A stretch of 64,000 bases of DNA from Sipunculus nudus (taxonomy: Eukaryota; Annelida; Sipuncula; Golfingiida; Sipunculidae): assembly GCA_026874595.1 (NCBI GenBank), contig CM049306.1, forward strand, positions 17,629,019-17,693,018. The letters are read 5' to 3'. Numbering within the stretch: the stretch's first letter is position 1; every line of letters begins with the position of its first letter. The translations under genes were made by a program, and so were the position numbers. The notes beneath the pieces were generated by a model that worked only from the letters and a program-made list of their open reading frames with translations, had not been told where the DNA came from and did no database searches. Positions 26,343-38,219 of this stretch are shown here, in pieces.

Positions 26343-27630
26343 ACTGCCCAATTGTATCCGCCAAAATGAAGTTTTGCGGATATTATGTTTTTGACTGGGT
26401 TCCGCCGCCCCCGCCACCACCTCCGGTTCATTCCCGGAATAGAACTCTGAGACCACTGGACAGATTTTTCAGAAACTTAACATGAATATTGGGTCACGTG
26501 AACTGGGGCCAAAATATTTTGCGTTGACCTCTGACCTTTCCTCTCTCCAGTGCGTCCATCTGTGTGTGTGTTTTGACACATTAATCCACATATCTTCGGA
26601 CTCGTTTGACCAATCAGGAAATATTTTTGCACAAATGTAGCTCTTTGATAGCTTTATAACATACATTGAAAATGGTTGTGCCACCTGCAACCATGTTTGC
26701 ACAGCGTCCATCTGTTACTCTGCCTTGGGATAAACTCACTCATATCTTTGCAGTGAATAGTAAATTTTGTAATTCAGTAAATTTTGCATGTGTATTCATC
26801 CTAAATAGCATTCTGGATTTGATGACAGGTGGCGCCACCTACATTCACGTTCAGGCTGCAGACATTCAGGCTTATATCTCAGGACTGGTTTGACATATCC
26901 TCCTGAAATTTAGCTTGTGGATATATCTCACATAGCTCTTTATCATAGACAAAACTTGGGGCGCCACCTACAAACATTTTTGCACAGGGTCTGTCTGTTG
27001 ATCCGCTGTGGGACAAAATCACTCATATCTCGGCAGTGGTTTGACTTCTCTGCCTAAAATTTTGCATGTATATACATCTTGGATAGCTTTCTGGATCTGA
27101 TGACAGGTGGAGCCACCTAATTTCATGTTCAGGCTGCAGACATCCAGGCTTATATCTCAGGACTGGTATGACATATCCTGAAATTTTGCATGTCTATAGA
27201 TCTCGCATAGCTCTTTATCATACACAAAACTTGGGGCGCCACCTACAATCTTTTTTGCACAAGTCCGTCTATTTGTCTGCCGTGGGATAAAATCATTCAT
27301 ATCTTGGCAGTGGTTTGACTTATCTGCATAAAAATTTGCATTTGTATACAACTTGGATAATTTTCTGGATTTTGTGGCTAGTGGAGTGACCTACATACAC
27401 ATATTGGCAGCAGACGTCCATGGTTGTATGCAACACACCCCTCTTTATTTCCCCTCGCCACTCAAGTAATGCCTCACTTCATCCGTCCCACTCTGGTTTC
27501 GAGTCATCCATGCTTATATGCAAAGCATCCTGTCTATTTCCCCGAGCCACTCAATCCATGCCTAACTTCACCGGTCCCACTCTGATTTTGGCGGATACAC
27601 GTAGTAGCTTGTCGACTATCCATATTCTAG
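26343..27630 (+). mobile_element. Family B element (copy B2), opposite orientation
   Basis: The left end is the family B hairpin (GTATCCGCCAAAA at 26354, GTTTTGCGGATA to 26382). The right end reads TTTTGGCGGATACACGTAGT, a weak hairpin with GTCGACTA, then TTCTAG followed by TT. The core keeps one exact GGTGGCGCCACC at 26828 and several damaged ones. It abuts C1, hairpin end to hairpin end, with only about ten bases between. Confidence 0.72.
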
Positions 27631-28838
27631 TTTAATCCATAAAAATGTCTTAAATTAACAAACAATAATGAAAAGTTGTATAAAAATGTATAGGTAAATC
27701 ACTTTTGTATATCAATGATTGTGAATGAAACCTTCTTGTATAAATATGTGACATAACTAAATTTCTCAGTTTCATAAAACTACAATTTATTTAAAATATA
27801 GGTAAGCAAAGATTATAGGATCCTTAATTTGGCTGGTCCAGTTAAAAAAATCTGACTAGACAAGACAGCCAACATTTTTTTTAGTTTGAAGTTAACATGA
27901 CTGGATTGGAGTCTGTAATTGTAATATGGACTGGGTTCACGATCTAACATAAAGGGAAAGTAAAATTAGCATGGCTCAAATATCTCATAATAAAATTAGT
28001 GCTGTTTTTGTTTCAGTTGGGTATTCATGAATATAAAGACCAACATGAAAAGGACCTGCAATATTTAGAATATTATCAGATATTTAGGCCATGCCTTTCC
28101 TTTTAACCTAGGTTGAGAAAACCAAAGTATAGGCACATATTTAATGGTGAGAAAAACCTTAAATTTATTTTTGTTTCACAGCATTCAGTAATGGATTTAG
28201 GTAATTAACAAAGATCTTAATGCTTCTGCAGCACATAAAAAATTTGTATTTATTATTACAGAAGCAAGGCTTACATTTCTTTTTGTTACAAACAATACAA
28301 GTATAAATAAACTTTGTATCTATCTGTGTAAATGGCAACCATTGAGTTTTTATCATAAGATCTATAAGCTGCTATCTATCCATATAATCTTTGAATGAAC
28401 AAACTAATTATTCATTACAAACAAAGCGGGGTTCACACATTTCTCCCCTCTCAATCATGATGTATGTATTATCAGCAATACTGATCTTGTTATTCTTTTC
28501 ACACAGTATACATGTTATTTATGTTTATATTGATGTTTTCTGTTCTGAATTTTTCTAAATATGCCTACCTAAACACTAGAATACCCCGTCACAGCAATGG
28601 ACAGAATACTATAATTTATCATAAAGAAGGGTATTTATTTCTGGGAACAAGGTGGTATTCTGGGTCATTCCAGGGCATTCCCATGCTTAGGTAGAATGTT
28701 TCTGAACATTATATCTATAAAAATATCAGTAAAAAATAGAACATATTTTGTTTTGTCAGAAACTATTTAACTTGAGTGTGAACAATAAAATGTTTAAATA
28801 CATACCTTGTATGTCAATTAAAAGGATAACAAAGGAAA
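27631..28838. other. Intronic DNA, no gene seen
   Basis: AT-rich; nothing recognised. Confidence 0.45.
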
Positions 28839-28999
28839 ATCAAGTGACCCATGGGTCTTGATGCTCAGCTGACTGTCATGACATTTGGCCTTGTATTCAG
28901 AATTATTAATCATATTTCTGAAGAACAGTATATTTTGTCTCATAAAAAACATGAAGCTTTCCAAGATGTATTAAATGTTAAAGTTAATTTCATGGCAAC

Positions 29000-29616
29000 T
29001 GTAACGTACACGGCCCCAGAACTATGCAGGTCCCAGCGCTGTAGCCGGTGCTGCCCTGCAGGGCCAGTTCTTACGTAACAGAGTCGAGGATGGAGCGCCC
29101 GGCCAGCGAAAGTCAGCCAGTGCACTTGGTCAGCTTTGACTAGGCGGACTCTGCTGTGGGGGGTCTAGTGCTAGCGGATACCGCCTGGGCGAAAGTCAGC
29201 CAGTGCACTTGGTCAGCTTTGGCTAGGCGGACTCTGCTGTGGGGGGTCTAGTGCTAGCGGATACCGCCTGGGCGGTATCTGCTCGGTCTTTAGGCTATTT
29301 AAGGAGGTGTCAGTCTGGCATCAGGAGAGTCTGTCTGTAAGTTTCCGACTGTTTCCATGGGGAGTACCTTTACAATAGGAATTAACCAGCGGGCACATCA
29401 TTCTTGTGACTTCACCGACAACGTAAGCACCTGCTCAACAAGCAGCGGCAACCTTTTGTAAGTTTATATTTGTGTATTAAACAGCTATCGTGTAGCCATT
29501 GGTTTTGCAGTATTAATGTGTGAATGTGTGTAAGAAAGTAAGACTGCTTGACATCCCCCCCCCCTTTTTTTTCCCTGGGCCCGAACTCACTTCTGGCAGC
29601 CCGCCAAGGTGTTACA
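29000..29616 (+). mobile_element. Solo LTR of an LTR retrotransposon (Ty3/Gypsy-like size and TSD)
   Basis: The unit starts TGTAAC and ends GTTACA. The four bases CAAC flank both sides (28996-28999 and 29617-29620), a clean target duplication. It is GC-richer than its surroundings. It carries a TATA-like TATTTAAG at 29296-29303 and an ATTAAA at 29476-29481, the order expected for a promoter followed by a polyadenylation signal in the R region. No internal retrotransposon sequence is beside it, so it is a recombined solo LTR. Assignment to Ty3/Gypsy rests on the 4-bp duplication and is tentative. Confidence 0.82.
29108..29273 (+). repeat. 83-bp tandem duplication inside the solo LTR
   Basis: GAAAGTCAGCCAGTGCACTT starts at 29108 and again at 29191. 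Two 83-base copies are nearly identical (GACTAGG versus GGCTAGG). They lie upstream of the TATA-like site, where LTR enhancers usually sit. Confidence 0.9.
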
Positions 29617-29995
29617 CAACAATGCATTAATCATTGTAACCCATAATAGGTCAATATTTTTGGTGAAATATCAAATCTTAAAGTAACATGTTTAATGACC
29701 AGAACAGGCATTTTTTTTTTCAAATTTTGCATGCTGACAGGGCATAAATTAAATATTTAGGTCAAAATCTGAATTATTGTTCAATGGCCTTGAACAGTCA
29801 ATGAGTCAGTGGAGTTTGACTTTTAAGTACTTGAAATCATATTTCTTTGGTGTATCTCACAGGATAAAGGTCACAGTGAAATGATTTCTGGTTTCCATGA
29901 ACAGATATATTTACAATAAATATATCTGTTCATGTTCAACTACTTATTTTTAATGACTTATACAGGTAAGTGATCCTGTTACCGGGAAACTATAA

Positions 29996-31718
29996 TTCAG
30001 AATGGCCCCTTTTGGCTCTGCATGCATGTAATGAATGATTTCTTTATAAGTAAAATTAGTTAAAATGCTTTTGGAACCGCACCTGTGGTCCTGAGTGTGT
30101 AACATCTTTGCTGGACATACCACTGAGGTAACCATTAAAGGTGCACTTGTTTGTGAGTCAAACAAGACCATGGGGCACAATCTTCCCATTTAGCCAACTG
30201 AGCATGCACTAACCAGGGTGGGAGCAGACCATTAGGAATCTAACCTCTCCTCAGGTTAGGTTTGATCTCACAATCTCTGGCTTTGAGTCCTGTGCTCTAC
30301 CCCTTAGATCACAGAAGTTCCCATTCCCAGTGAGTGAGTGGTAAGTATGTCTGACTACTGAGCTGGTAACTTGGGATAAAACATGAGTTAAACAGATGTA
30401 TATAAATGCTGGAGCTTCATCCAAACTCTTAAAATCTGGGAACACATCATGGAGGTCTGCTTTCTAATATAGGACAGGGCCCTTTTTTGTGGTGTTGTCG
30501 TGGGGGGGAGGAGGGATGGGGGCTATGGGTGGATATATTTCACTGTTTGACGGTGACTGTTACAGCAAATCCCTTTGGGAGGTTTTGATGACTATCCAAT
30601 ATTTCTATTTTCTAAACCAGTTGGTGGCTGGCTAAGGTTCACACCTGAAACAACACGGATATCACTGTAAAAATGTAGGGCCCTGACACCTGACAGGAAG
30701 GTGCTAAAGTGGCATGTGTATGAATACCAAATTTATGGCATCAGCTAGTTTAAAATGCATATAAAGGAAAGAAGGTCCACCACAGATAATCCTGATAAAA
30801 GTTAAAAATAATATAACCACAACCATGTATTAAAGTTCAACCATAATTTTTAGAATATATTCACATGTTCAAGATCAGCAAGTCTTTCACACTGATCAAT
30901 AATACATGATAAAACTGTGAAGAATGATTCTAAAGATAAACTGAAAAATCCAGTCATGTGGCCTATAATTCTCGGGTTTGAAACAGCAAGCACCTGGTTT
31001 CCCCAAAGTAGATGCAATGATTGATACTGCATCCTGATTGGTTGTATTGCTACATGCTGTTGCCTGATTGGTTGATAAATTTGCTGCTGTTACCTTGCAT
31101 ACTTTAGTCCCCTTATTGCAGTCACTGAGGATCAGGTGTTTGGATACATGACAGAATATCATATCAGGTAAGTCAACACTGCTTCTCTGGTTCGGTATTA
31201 AAAGATAATGCACTGTACTGCAGTGAATCAATACATGGTTTTCTGTCCCCACAGGCAGGTGGTATGTCAGTTTATATTCTATTTCATCCGTTTATTTTTT
31301 CATAACAAGGTGTATTTCTTTGACTGACTTTATTTCAAAAAGTAATATTTCATGTAACATACAACTGAAAACATCAAACTTAATTACAAAATATGATATT
31401 AATACTATTTTATATTAGTATTTTCTTTCAAAGCACATTGTATCAGAACACTATTTATCACAAGCACAATTTAATTTAAATTTGATTTTTATTTCATAAT
31501 CCTTGGCCAATTGGAAGTACAGCAGTTTGTATATTAAGATAATTTTCAAGCAATGACACCTGTGTTTACTGTAGTATGGGGTATTGTAGTGTGGTGTATT
31601 GTTGTTTAGATTCTTGTAGGGTGGTGTACTGTAGTGTAATGCTGACAAGTTAAACAAGAGTTCCAAACATCACAGAATACTTAAAGAAGAAAAGTCAGGG
31701 CCAGTGACCTAATTTAAT
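29996..31718. other. Intronic DNA, no gene seen
   Basis: Minus-strand frames (for example 30896-31252) show no domain. Short direct repeats such as CTGATTGGTTG occur near 31033 and 31063. From about 31560 to 31640 a (GTAGTGTRGTGTATT)-like run is present. Confidence 0.45.
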
Positions 31719-31885
31719 AACAAGTGACCCATGGGTCATGACGCTCAGCTGCCAAGCATGACCTGCGACATCATGGGCTGCGATTCACAACTAGTAAAAT
31801 TGTTGCAGAACCTATATGCCAATTTTGTTTAAACTTTCTACAATGCCATAAATTCTTATCATGTATGTCTGGTTAAAACAGAGCG

Positions 31886-34597
31886 AACTAGATATTTCTT
31901 GGCACCGCAGGTGCCAGAGTATCCCCAGACACAGTAGGCCCCCCCATTTAAGAATAGGCCCCCATTTTTAGCAGCATATACTGACACTTGGCAAGCAATT
32001 ATTGTTTCTTCCATCTAACAATCCACAATCTTTTTGAAGATGTTGGTCCTGTGACCTTGACCTTTGACCTCATGACCCAAAAATCAATTGGGGTCTTGCT
32101 TTTTCAATGAGACATATATAAGTCAAGTTTGAAATCTATACATCAATAAAAGCAGGAATTATCATCCAGAAACTAATTTTTGGACAGATGGCTCCTGTGA
32201 CTTTCACCTTTGACCTTGTGACCTCAAAATTGATAGGGGTCTTCCACTCTTGGCAAGTGATCTATATGTGCAAGATGAAAGGTCTGAGATGAAATGTTTG
32301 GCTGAAAATGCATCCACTATCTTTTTAAAGATGTGTCCTGTGACCTTGACCTTTGACCTCATGACCCCAAAATCAATTGGAGTCTTGCTTTTTCAATGGG
32401 ACATATATAAGTCAAGTTTCAAATCAATACATCAATAAAAGCAGGAATTATCATCCAAAAACTATTTTTTTTACATTTAGCTCCTGTGGCCTTGACCTTT
32501 GTTCTTGTGACCCCAAAATTGATATGGATCATCCACTATTGGCAAGTGAGCTATATATTCAAGATGAAAGACCTTGAAAGTTTGGCTTAAAATGCATCCA
32601 CAGTATCTTGTAAGATGCAAGTCCAGTGACCTTGAACTTAGACCTCATGACCCTAGAACCTATAGAGTTCTTACTTTAGTAGTGGGCCATACATAAGTCA
32701 CGTTTGAAATCCATATGGCTATCAACACTGGAGATATCAAAAGAGGTGTGTGATTTTCACCAAATATGGACACATTAAAGGTCAAGGCCACTCTCATGGT
32801 AAAAGTCATGACCCAAATGTAAACAGACCTCATCCCATAGCCCATCTCTCTTCATGTGCATAATATGAAAGAAATCTGTCCATTAGTTTTTGACTTATAA
32901 TGCTTACAGTACTGTCAAGTGGGAATTATGGGGTATTAAAAGGCGTAAAAACAAGAAAAGGATAATAGGTGGCGCCACCAGTTTCCGGTATATCACAAGG
33001 CTATCCAAGATCTTCAGTCACCTTAATTTTTAGACCAGTCCATGCAAGCTTACTTGAGATATTTAAGAATTTGTATTATTTTCAGCAACTAGATATTTCT
33101 TGGCACCACAGGTGCCATAGTATCGCCAGACAATTAATCCCCCCCCCCCTTTAAAAATAGGCCCCCCATCTTCAGCAACAATTAATATCAGACCACACTC
33201 ATAGAAAAGGTCATTCTCATAGAAAAGGTCATGATCCAAATTTCAATATACATCATCCCCTAACCCATGTCTATGTATATGCAAGAAATCTGTCCATTAG
33301 TTTTTGACTTATAATGCTCACAGTACTGATAAATGGCAATGATGGGGTATTAAACGGCACAAAACAAGTAAAAGAATAACAGGTGGCGCCACCTGTTTCC
33401 GGTACATGACAATACTTTCCAAGATCTTCAAACATGTTGATTTTTGGACCAATGCATGCATCCCTTATTGAGATATTAATGATTTTGTGTGATTTTCACC
33501 ATATATGGCAATATTCAAGGTCAAGGCCACTCTAATAGGAAAGGTCATGACCCCAATTTATATATACATTATCCCAAAACCCATGTCTATGTATATGCAT
33601 AATATGAAAGAAATCTGTCCATTAGTTTTTGACTTATAATGCTCACAGGTTATAAATGTACTGTTAAGTGGCAATGATGGGGTATTAAACGGCACAAAAC
33701 AAGTAAAAGAATAACAGGTGGCGCCACCTGTTTCCGGTACATGACAATACTTTCCAAGATCTTCAAACATGTTGATTTTTGGACCAATGCATACATCCCT
33801 TATTGAGATATTAATGATTTTGTGTGATTTTCACCATATATGGCAATATTCAAGGTCAAGGCCACTCTCATAGGAAAGGTCATGACCCCAATTTAAATAA
33901 ACATCATCCCATAACCCATATCTATGTATTTGCATAATATGAAAGAAATCTGTCCATTAGTTTTTGACTTATAATGCTCACAGTACTGTCAAGTAGCAAT
34001 TTTGGGGATATTAAACGGCATGAAAACAAGTAAAGAATAATAGGTGGCGCCACCAGTTTCTGGAACATGACAACCCTATCCATGATCTTCGATCAACTTG
34101 ATTTTGGGATCAATCCATGCAAGTTTTCTTGAGATATTTAAGAATTTGTGTGATTTTCCCTAAAATTGAACCTTTTCAAGGTCAAGGTCACTCTCCTAGT
34201 TGAGGTCATGACCTCATTTTAAATAGGCGTCGTCCTCTCACCCATATCTATACATATACCAAGTTTGGTAAAGATCCGTGAAATATTTTTTGAGTTATTG
34301 TGTCCAAAAGAAATCTCTGCGGCGGCGGCGGCGCGACCGTGCCTAAACCATAGTATCTCCAGACTATGTCTGGCGATACAATAATGGACCTATTCAAGGT
34401 CAAGGTCATTCTCCTAGCATAGGTCATGACCCCATTTTAAATAGGCTTCGTCCTCTTACCTTGTCTATACAAATGTAAAGTTTGAAAAACATCAGTGAAA
34501 TATTTTTTGAGTTATCCCACTCACAAGGTTTTTCTGCGGCGGCAGCGGGGGGACCGTCATGAAACCATAGTATCCCGACTTTGTCTGGGGATACAAT
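31886..34597 (-). mobile_element. Family C element (copy C2, outer), split by another C copy
   Basis: The left end is AACTAGATATTTC, the hairpin GGCACCGCAGGTGCC and GTATCCCCAGAC. The right end (GTATCCCGACTTTGTC then TGGGGATACAAT) finishes at 34597. After the inner copy the text resumes with AATGGACCTATTCAAGGTCA, exactly what follows TTTTCCC in an intact C unit, so the split is certain in outline. The left part holds TGACCTTGACCTTTGACCT blocks, and one exact GGTGGCGCCACC is at 32968. Confidence 0.75.
33087..34382 (-). mobile_element. Family C element (copy C3, inner)
   Basis: It starts AACTAGATATTTC with the hairpin GGCACCACAGGTGCC and ends with GTATCTCCAGAC, TAT, GTCTGGCGATAC then AAT. Exact GGTGGCGCCACC sites are at 33382, 33717 and 34043, spaced 335 and 326. 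It is cleaner than the outer copy, as expected for the later insertion. The right end has a (GGC)n tract near 34321. Confidence 0.8.
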
Positions 34598-35759
34598 GAT
34601 GGTCTGAGGCAAAATGTATGGTTGTTGAGCTATCAGGAACTAATCCCACAGCTTGCTCGATACCTGTCAGTCTCAAAAGGAATACCACACAGGCCACATT
34701 TAAGATCAAAATATAGCAAAAGATCAAGGAAATCCATGCAAGAATTATTGTGAAACGGGTGCTTCCATATTAATTTTTATTCAATACAAGCCAACTGTAC
34801 TGAGCTTTCATAAATGATGGTCATATTTATTAAGAAATCTTTGACCCAATGCAATATAACATTAATATACATCCCACTGCATTCACTTTAATAGTTCTTG
34901 AGATAATATGTTCTAAAGGAATTTAAAGATGGCTTCCTGGTGGCCATATTGGATTCTGACAGGCCAGAAATTGAACAACAAACATCCTCTAAAAGGGACC
35001 AAACATCATAAAAAAATCACAGAAACTGCCCTGGCAAAAGGATTTCTAAAATGGCTACCTGGCAGACATAATGGTTTTCTGACAAGTCTGACATTTGATA
35101 TCACACATCCTCTAATAAGACACTTAACTTGAAGCAATTGCTTCAAAGAATGTAACAGTTATGAATGTCCAAAACAATTCAAAAGGTATGATCAGGTTGG
35201 AGAGCTCTCATATCAGATTTATGAACATGCAAATGTAAAAAGTGCAAGTCCAATTTGATTTAATTATCAGCTTGCTATTCAATGGGGTCAGCAGGGTAGG
35301 TAAACTGCAAAACCTAAAAGAAAAGAAATGCAGAAAGCATCACTAAGAGTCTTGTAATCAAATAAAGCCATTCTAAAATCCAGGTAAAGACCCACATATT
35401 ATCAGAACAAACACTTGCTGGTATATCTGATGATTTGTATAATAATATTCAGATATCTAGAAAACTAAGTTTATTGCTATGATTCCATGAAATAAGCTGC
35501 AAAATGTTCCCATCATTTTATAAATCAGTAGCTAAACCTTAACACTAAACTCTCTTGGTCTTAATGCCTGGCCAAAGCATGCCGGCAACAGTGTTTTTGT
35601 TATGCACTAATGATATATCCTTATCACTCCATGAGCTGATACAAAAGGGAGTCATATATCACAAGTGTCACTGACAATTATGAGCACATATAGTGAGATG
35701 TACCAGTTGTGAGTGCCATGGTTATATATACACGAAAACAAGAAAAATAGATATGGTCT

Positions 35760-36640
35760 ACAAAATAAGTTATTGTGAACATCCCTGACCTATGACCTTG
35801 GCCTTTTGCCCACATATCAACTGGATTCTTTCTAAATGATGGGTAACTACTTACCACTTACATCTGGCCGGGTGTAATTACTTGGCAACCAATGAGTGAA
35901 TAACTTAGACCTGCAACCTTTAACCTCCTGACCAGCTGACCTCAAAATCAATTAATTATTTCTTCATGCAAAAATACCCATAAATATGAAGTTTGAATCA
36001 AATTCAGTGATGCATAGATGTGGCATATGTGAAAAACTGAAGGTTTGGGTTGAACAGTTTCACTTGAAATATGTTCACAAGCATTTAGAACAATATTGTG
36101 ACCTTGACCTTTGACCTTTTGAACTCAACATCAATAGGCTTCTTCTCCTATTGGTAGGCAAGCCATATATGACAGATGGAAAGTATAGATTGAAAAGTTT
36201 GCCTTAAAATGACTCCACGCAAGAAGAGGGTGCTGTGAACTTGACCTTTGACCTCAAAATCAACAGGTCTTTTCCCCTGTTGGCAGAGAAGCGATATCAG
36301 TGCTGAAAGGTTTGGAATGAAAGGTCTAGCTTGAAATGTGTCCACAACCTTTTCAAAGAAGTGGATCCTGTGACCCTGACATTTGACCTTGTGACCTCAA
36401 CATCTATCGGATTCTTCTCCCACTTAGTAGGTGAGCTATATGTGAAAGATCAAAGAATTGGGATGAAAGGTTTGGCTTAAAATGCATCCTGAGGTTTTTC
36501 AAAGAAGTTGGTTCTGTGACCTTGACCTTTGACCTTGTGACCTCAAAATAATTATGGTTCTTCCCCTGTTGGTAGGTGAGCTGTATGTGAAAGATGGAAG
36601 GTTTGGGATGAAAATTTTGGCTAAAAGAATTATTTCTGGG
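35760..36640. repeat. Tandem units of about 140 bp rich in TGACCTTTGACCT
   Basis: Units repeat the plan: GTGACCTTGACCTTTGACCT, CTCAAAATCAAT, a TCTTC(C)CCTGTTGG phrase, GTGAGCTATATGTGAAAGA, then AAAGGTTTGGGATGAAAGG. At least five are visible, each mutated. They form the inner text of copy A4 or an older insertion in it. Confidence 0.65.
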
Positions 36641-36861
36641 GGGTGCAAACACACCCCATAACTTCGAGAATATAGGTCGCAGTGACCTAATTTCAGGTTT
36701 GCAAGGAGATCTTTTTAGAATCTCTAAGACTGCATAGGGTTCATGGCCCTAGCCCCTACGGTTACGATTTGTGCCCTGCTAACGGACGGACAGACGGAAG
36801 AACGCCGGACAAAGACCCATCGCTATAGCCCAGCATGACTGAAAGTCAGCTGAGCTAAAAA

Positions 36862-37796
36862 CTTGACTATACTAAACAAAACTGTATATTTAACAAACAA
36901 GAATTCAAAAGCTTAATGCACAATAAAACTGTCTTAGAACTTGGGAGTCATGAAGGAAAGAATGAAACTGTTAATGGTACACAGAACTGTGTTTGTTATA
37001 TAAAATTATACAAAATCATGTTAATTTAAATGTACATAAAGAATGTATCTCATCTATATTTGTTTTTGGCTGACATTTTTATCTAGATCACCTTTCACAA
37101 TATCTTTAAGACTAAATACTTAAAAACACTGACGTAACATTTTTAAACCAGAGGCAACTGTTTCAAAATTCAAGTTACAATTATGAGTTGTCACAAACCT
37201 TGAAAACCAACCTTTACTTTAGTACTGCACTTGGCTGCTTCATGATATTCAGATGCTACCTGAGCCAAAACTAGTCCCATCAGAATTTAAAGTTTCCAAA
37301 TCTGATTTTTTTTTTGGTGCCTGTTCATCCTTTCTCTCAGAGGAGGAAGCAATCCAGGCAGAGGTCATAAGGTACCAAGTAATTGACCTATCCATAAACT
37401 CTATGCAACCTAATACGCATATTCATTCAATGAATAAACATAAGCATGGGACTAAGGAGCAACAATCAGGTGATCTTAAACATTGTAAAGCTTCAATCAT
37501 CTGGCAAAAACAAAATTTTGCATAATTTGACAGAGCTCTGTCAAACAGAACATGTGTAGTCTGTAAATACTACCAGTACCTATGTCGACATGTTTTCCGG
37601 GATATTTTATTATACGAAGGAGACAGTATAAAAAGTTTCTGGGCTATAGGTTGCGGGAACCATTCCTCTGACTACCGAGTGAATAATAATGTCTTACCTG
37701 GAACATAATTCGTATTGGACATATAATCCAATATATATTGCTACACAGTTCATATATGACTGCGATATAGTAAACAATGGTCAGGTGATACAAGTT
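36862..37796. other. Intronic DNA, no accepted gene
   Basis: A plus-strand frame at 37253-37525 has no recognised domain. The acceptor-like TTTCTCTCAG near 37341 followed by a GTACCA is not enough to call an exon. Confidence 0.4.
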
Positions 37797-37798
37797 GA

Positions 37799-37846
37799 TG
37801 ACGTCAGTTAATACAACGTCATGCTCCATCACCCTTTGTGACGTCA
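37799..37846. promoter_or_regulatory. Cluster of CRE-type sites
   Basis: Two full TGACGTCA palindromes at 37799-37806 and 37839-37846 with a half-like AACGTCAT at 37815 between. Such pairs are typical of CREB/ATF-bound promoters. A 71-codon plus-strand frame begins downstream at 37882 but is not recognised. No transcript start can be shown, so function is inference. Confidence 0.45.
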
Positions 37847-38219
37847 TTATTATGTTACAATAAGTTCTCGCTACAACGGGAATGGAAGTCTATATGTGTA
37901 GGAGCGTTTTAGGGGCTTATTGTAATAAGTTAAAAGGGCGGAGCAATTTGGCTGTGGTGGATAGGTCAATTGATCATTCTACATTGTGTGCTGTGCATGA
38001 CCAGCACCCATTCATATCCTGGAAAAAGGATGTTCCCTTGTGGTACAAACCGTGGTTGGGAAGTTTTAAAACAAAGAGTGGTCCAGATGGGTTTTGAAAA
38101 CAAGTCTGGCACCCTGACAATGCCTTGCTCAACTTCTTCCTTTATAATTGCTCTAATAAAATCCTTGATGACAAGGTCATGAACTTCAAGAAATGATTTG
38201 GGGAGTATATGCATTCAGT

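Larger units (their letters stand above)
28839..29995 (-). mobile_element. Partial family A element (copy A3) split by a solo LTR
   Basis: The left end TCAAGTGACCCATGGGTC then GCTCAGCTGACTG is clear. After the LTR, text near 29845-29905 (GTGAAATGATTTCTGGTTTCC) matches family A core phrases. The right hairpin is missing, so the right limit is a guess. Confidence 0.5.
31719..36861 (-). mobile_element. Family A element (copy A4), outer shell of a three-level nest
   Basis: The left end is AACAAGTGACCCATGGGTCA then GCTCAGCTG at 31719. The right end is GAAAGTCAGCTGAGCTAAAA at about 36841, preceded by a GGACGGACAGACGG tract and the family A phrase GTTACGATTTGTGCCC. The family C elements at 31886-34597 sit inside. 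Pairing these two ends is the simplest reading, but the ends could belong to two separate damaged copies. Between 34600 and 35760 nothing is recognised. Confidence 0.55.

Noticed and set aside
30896..31252. 118-codon minus-strand frame
   Set aside because: Overlaps short direct repeats, has no recognisable family, and no splice or start context.
37882..38097. 71-codon plus-strand frame after the CRE pair as a first coding exon
   Set aside because: It looked faintly like a mitochondrial ribosomal protein, but the match was not convincing and no donor site is placed well.
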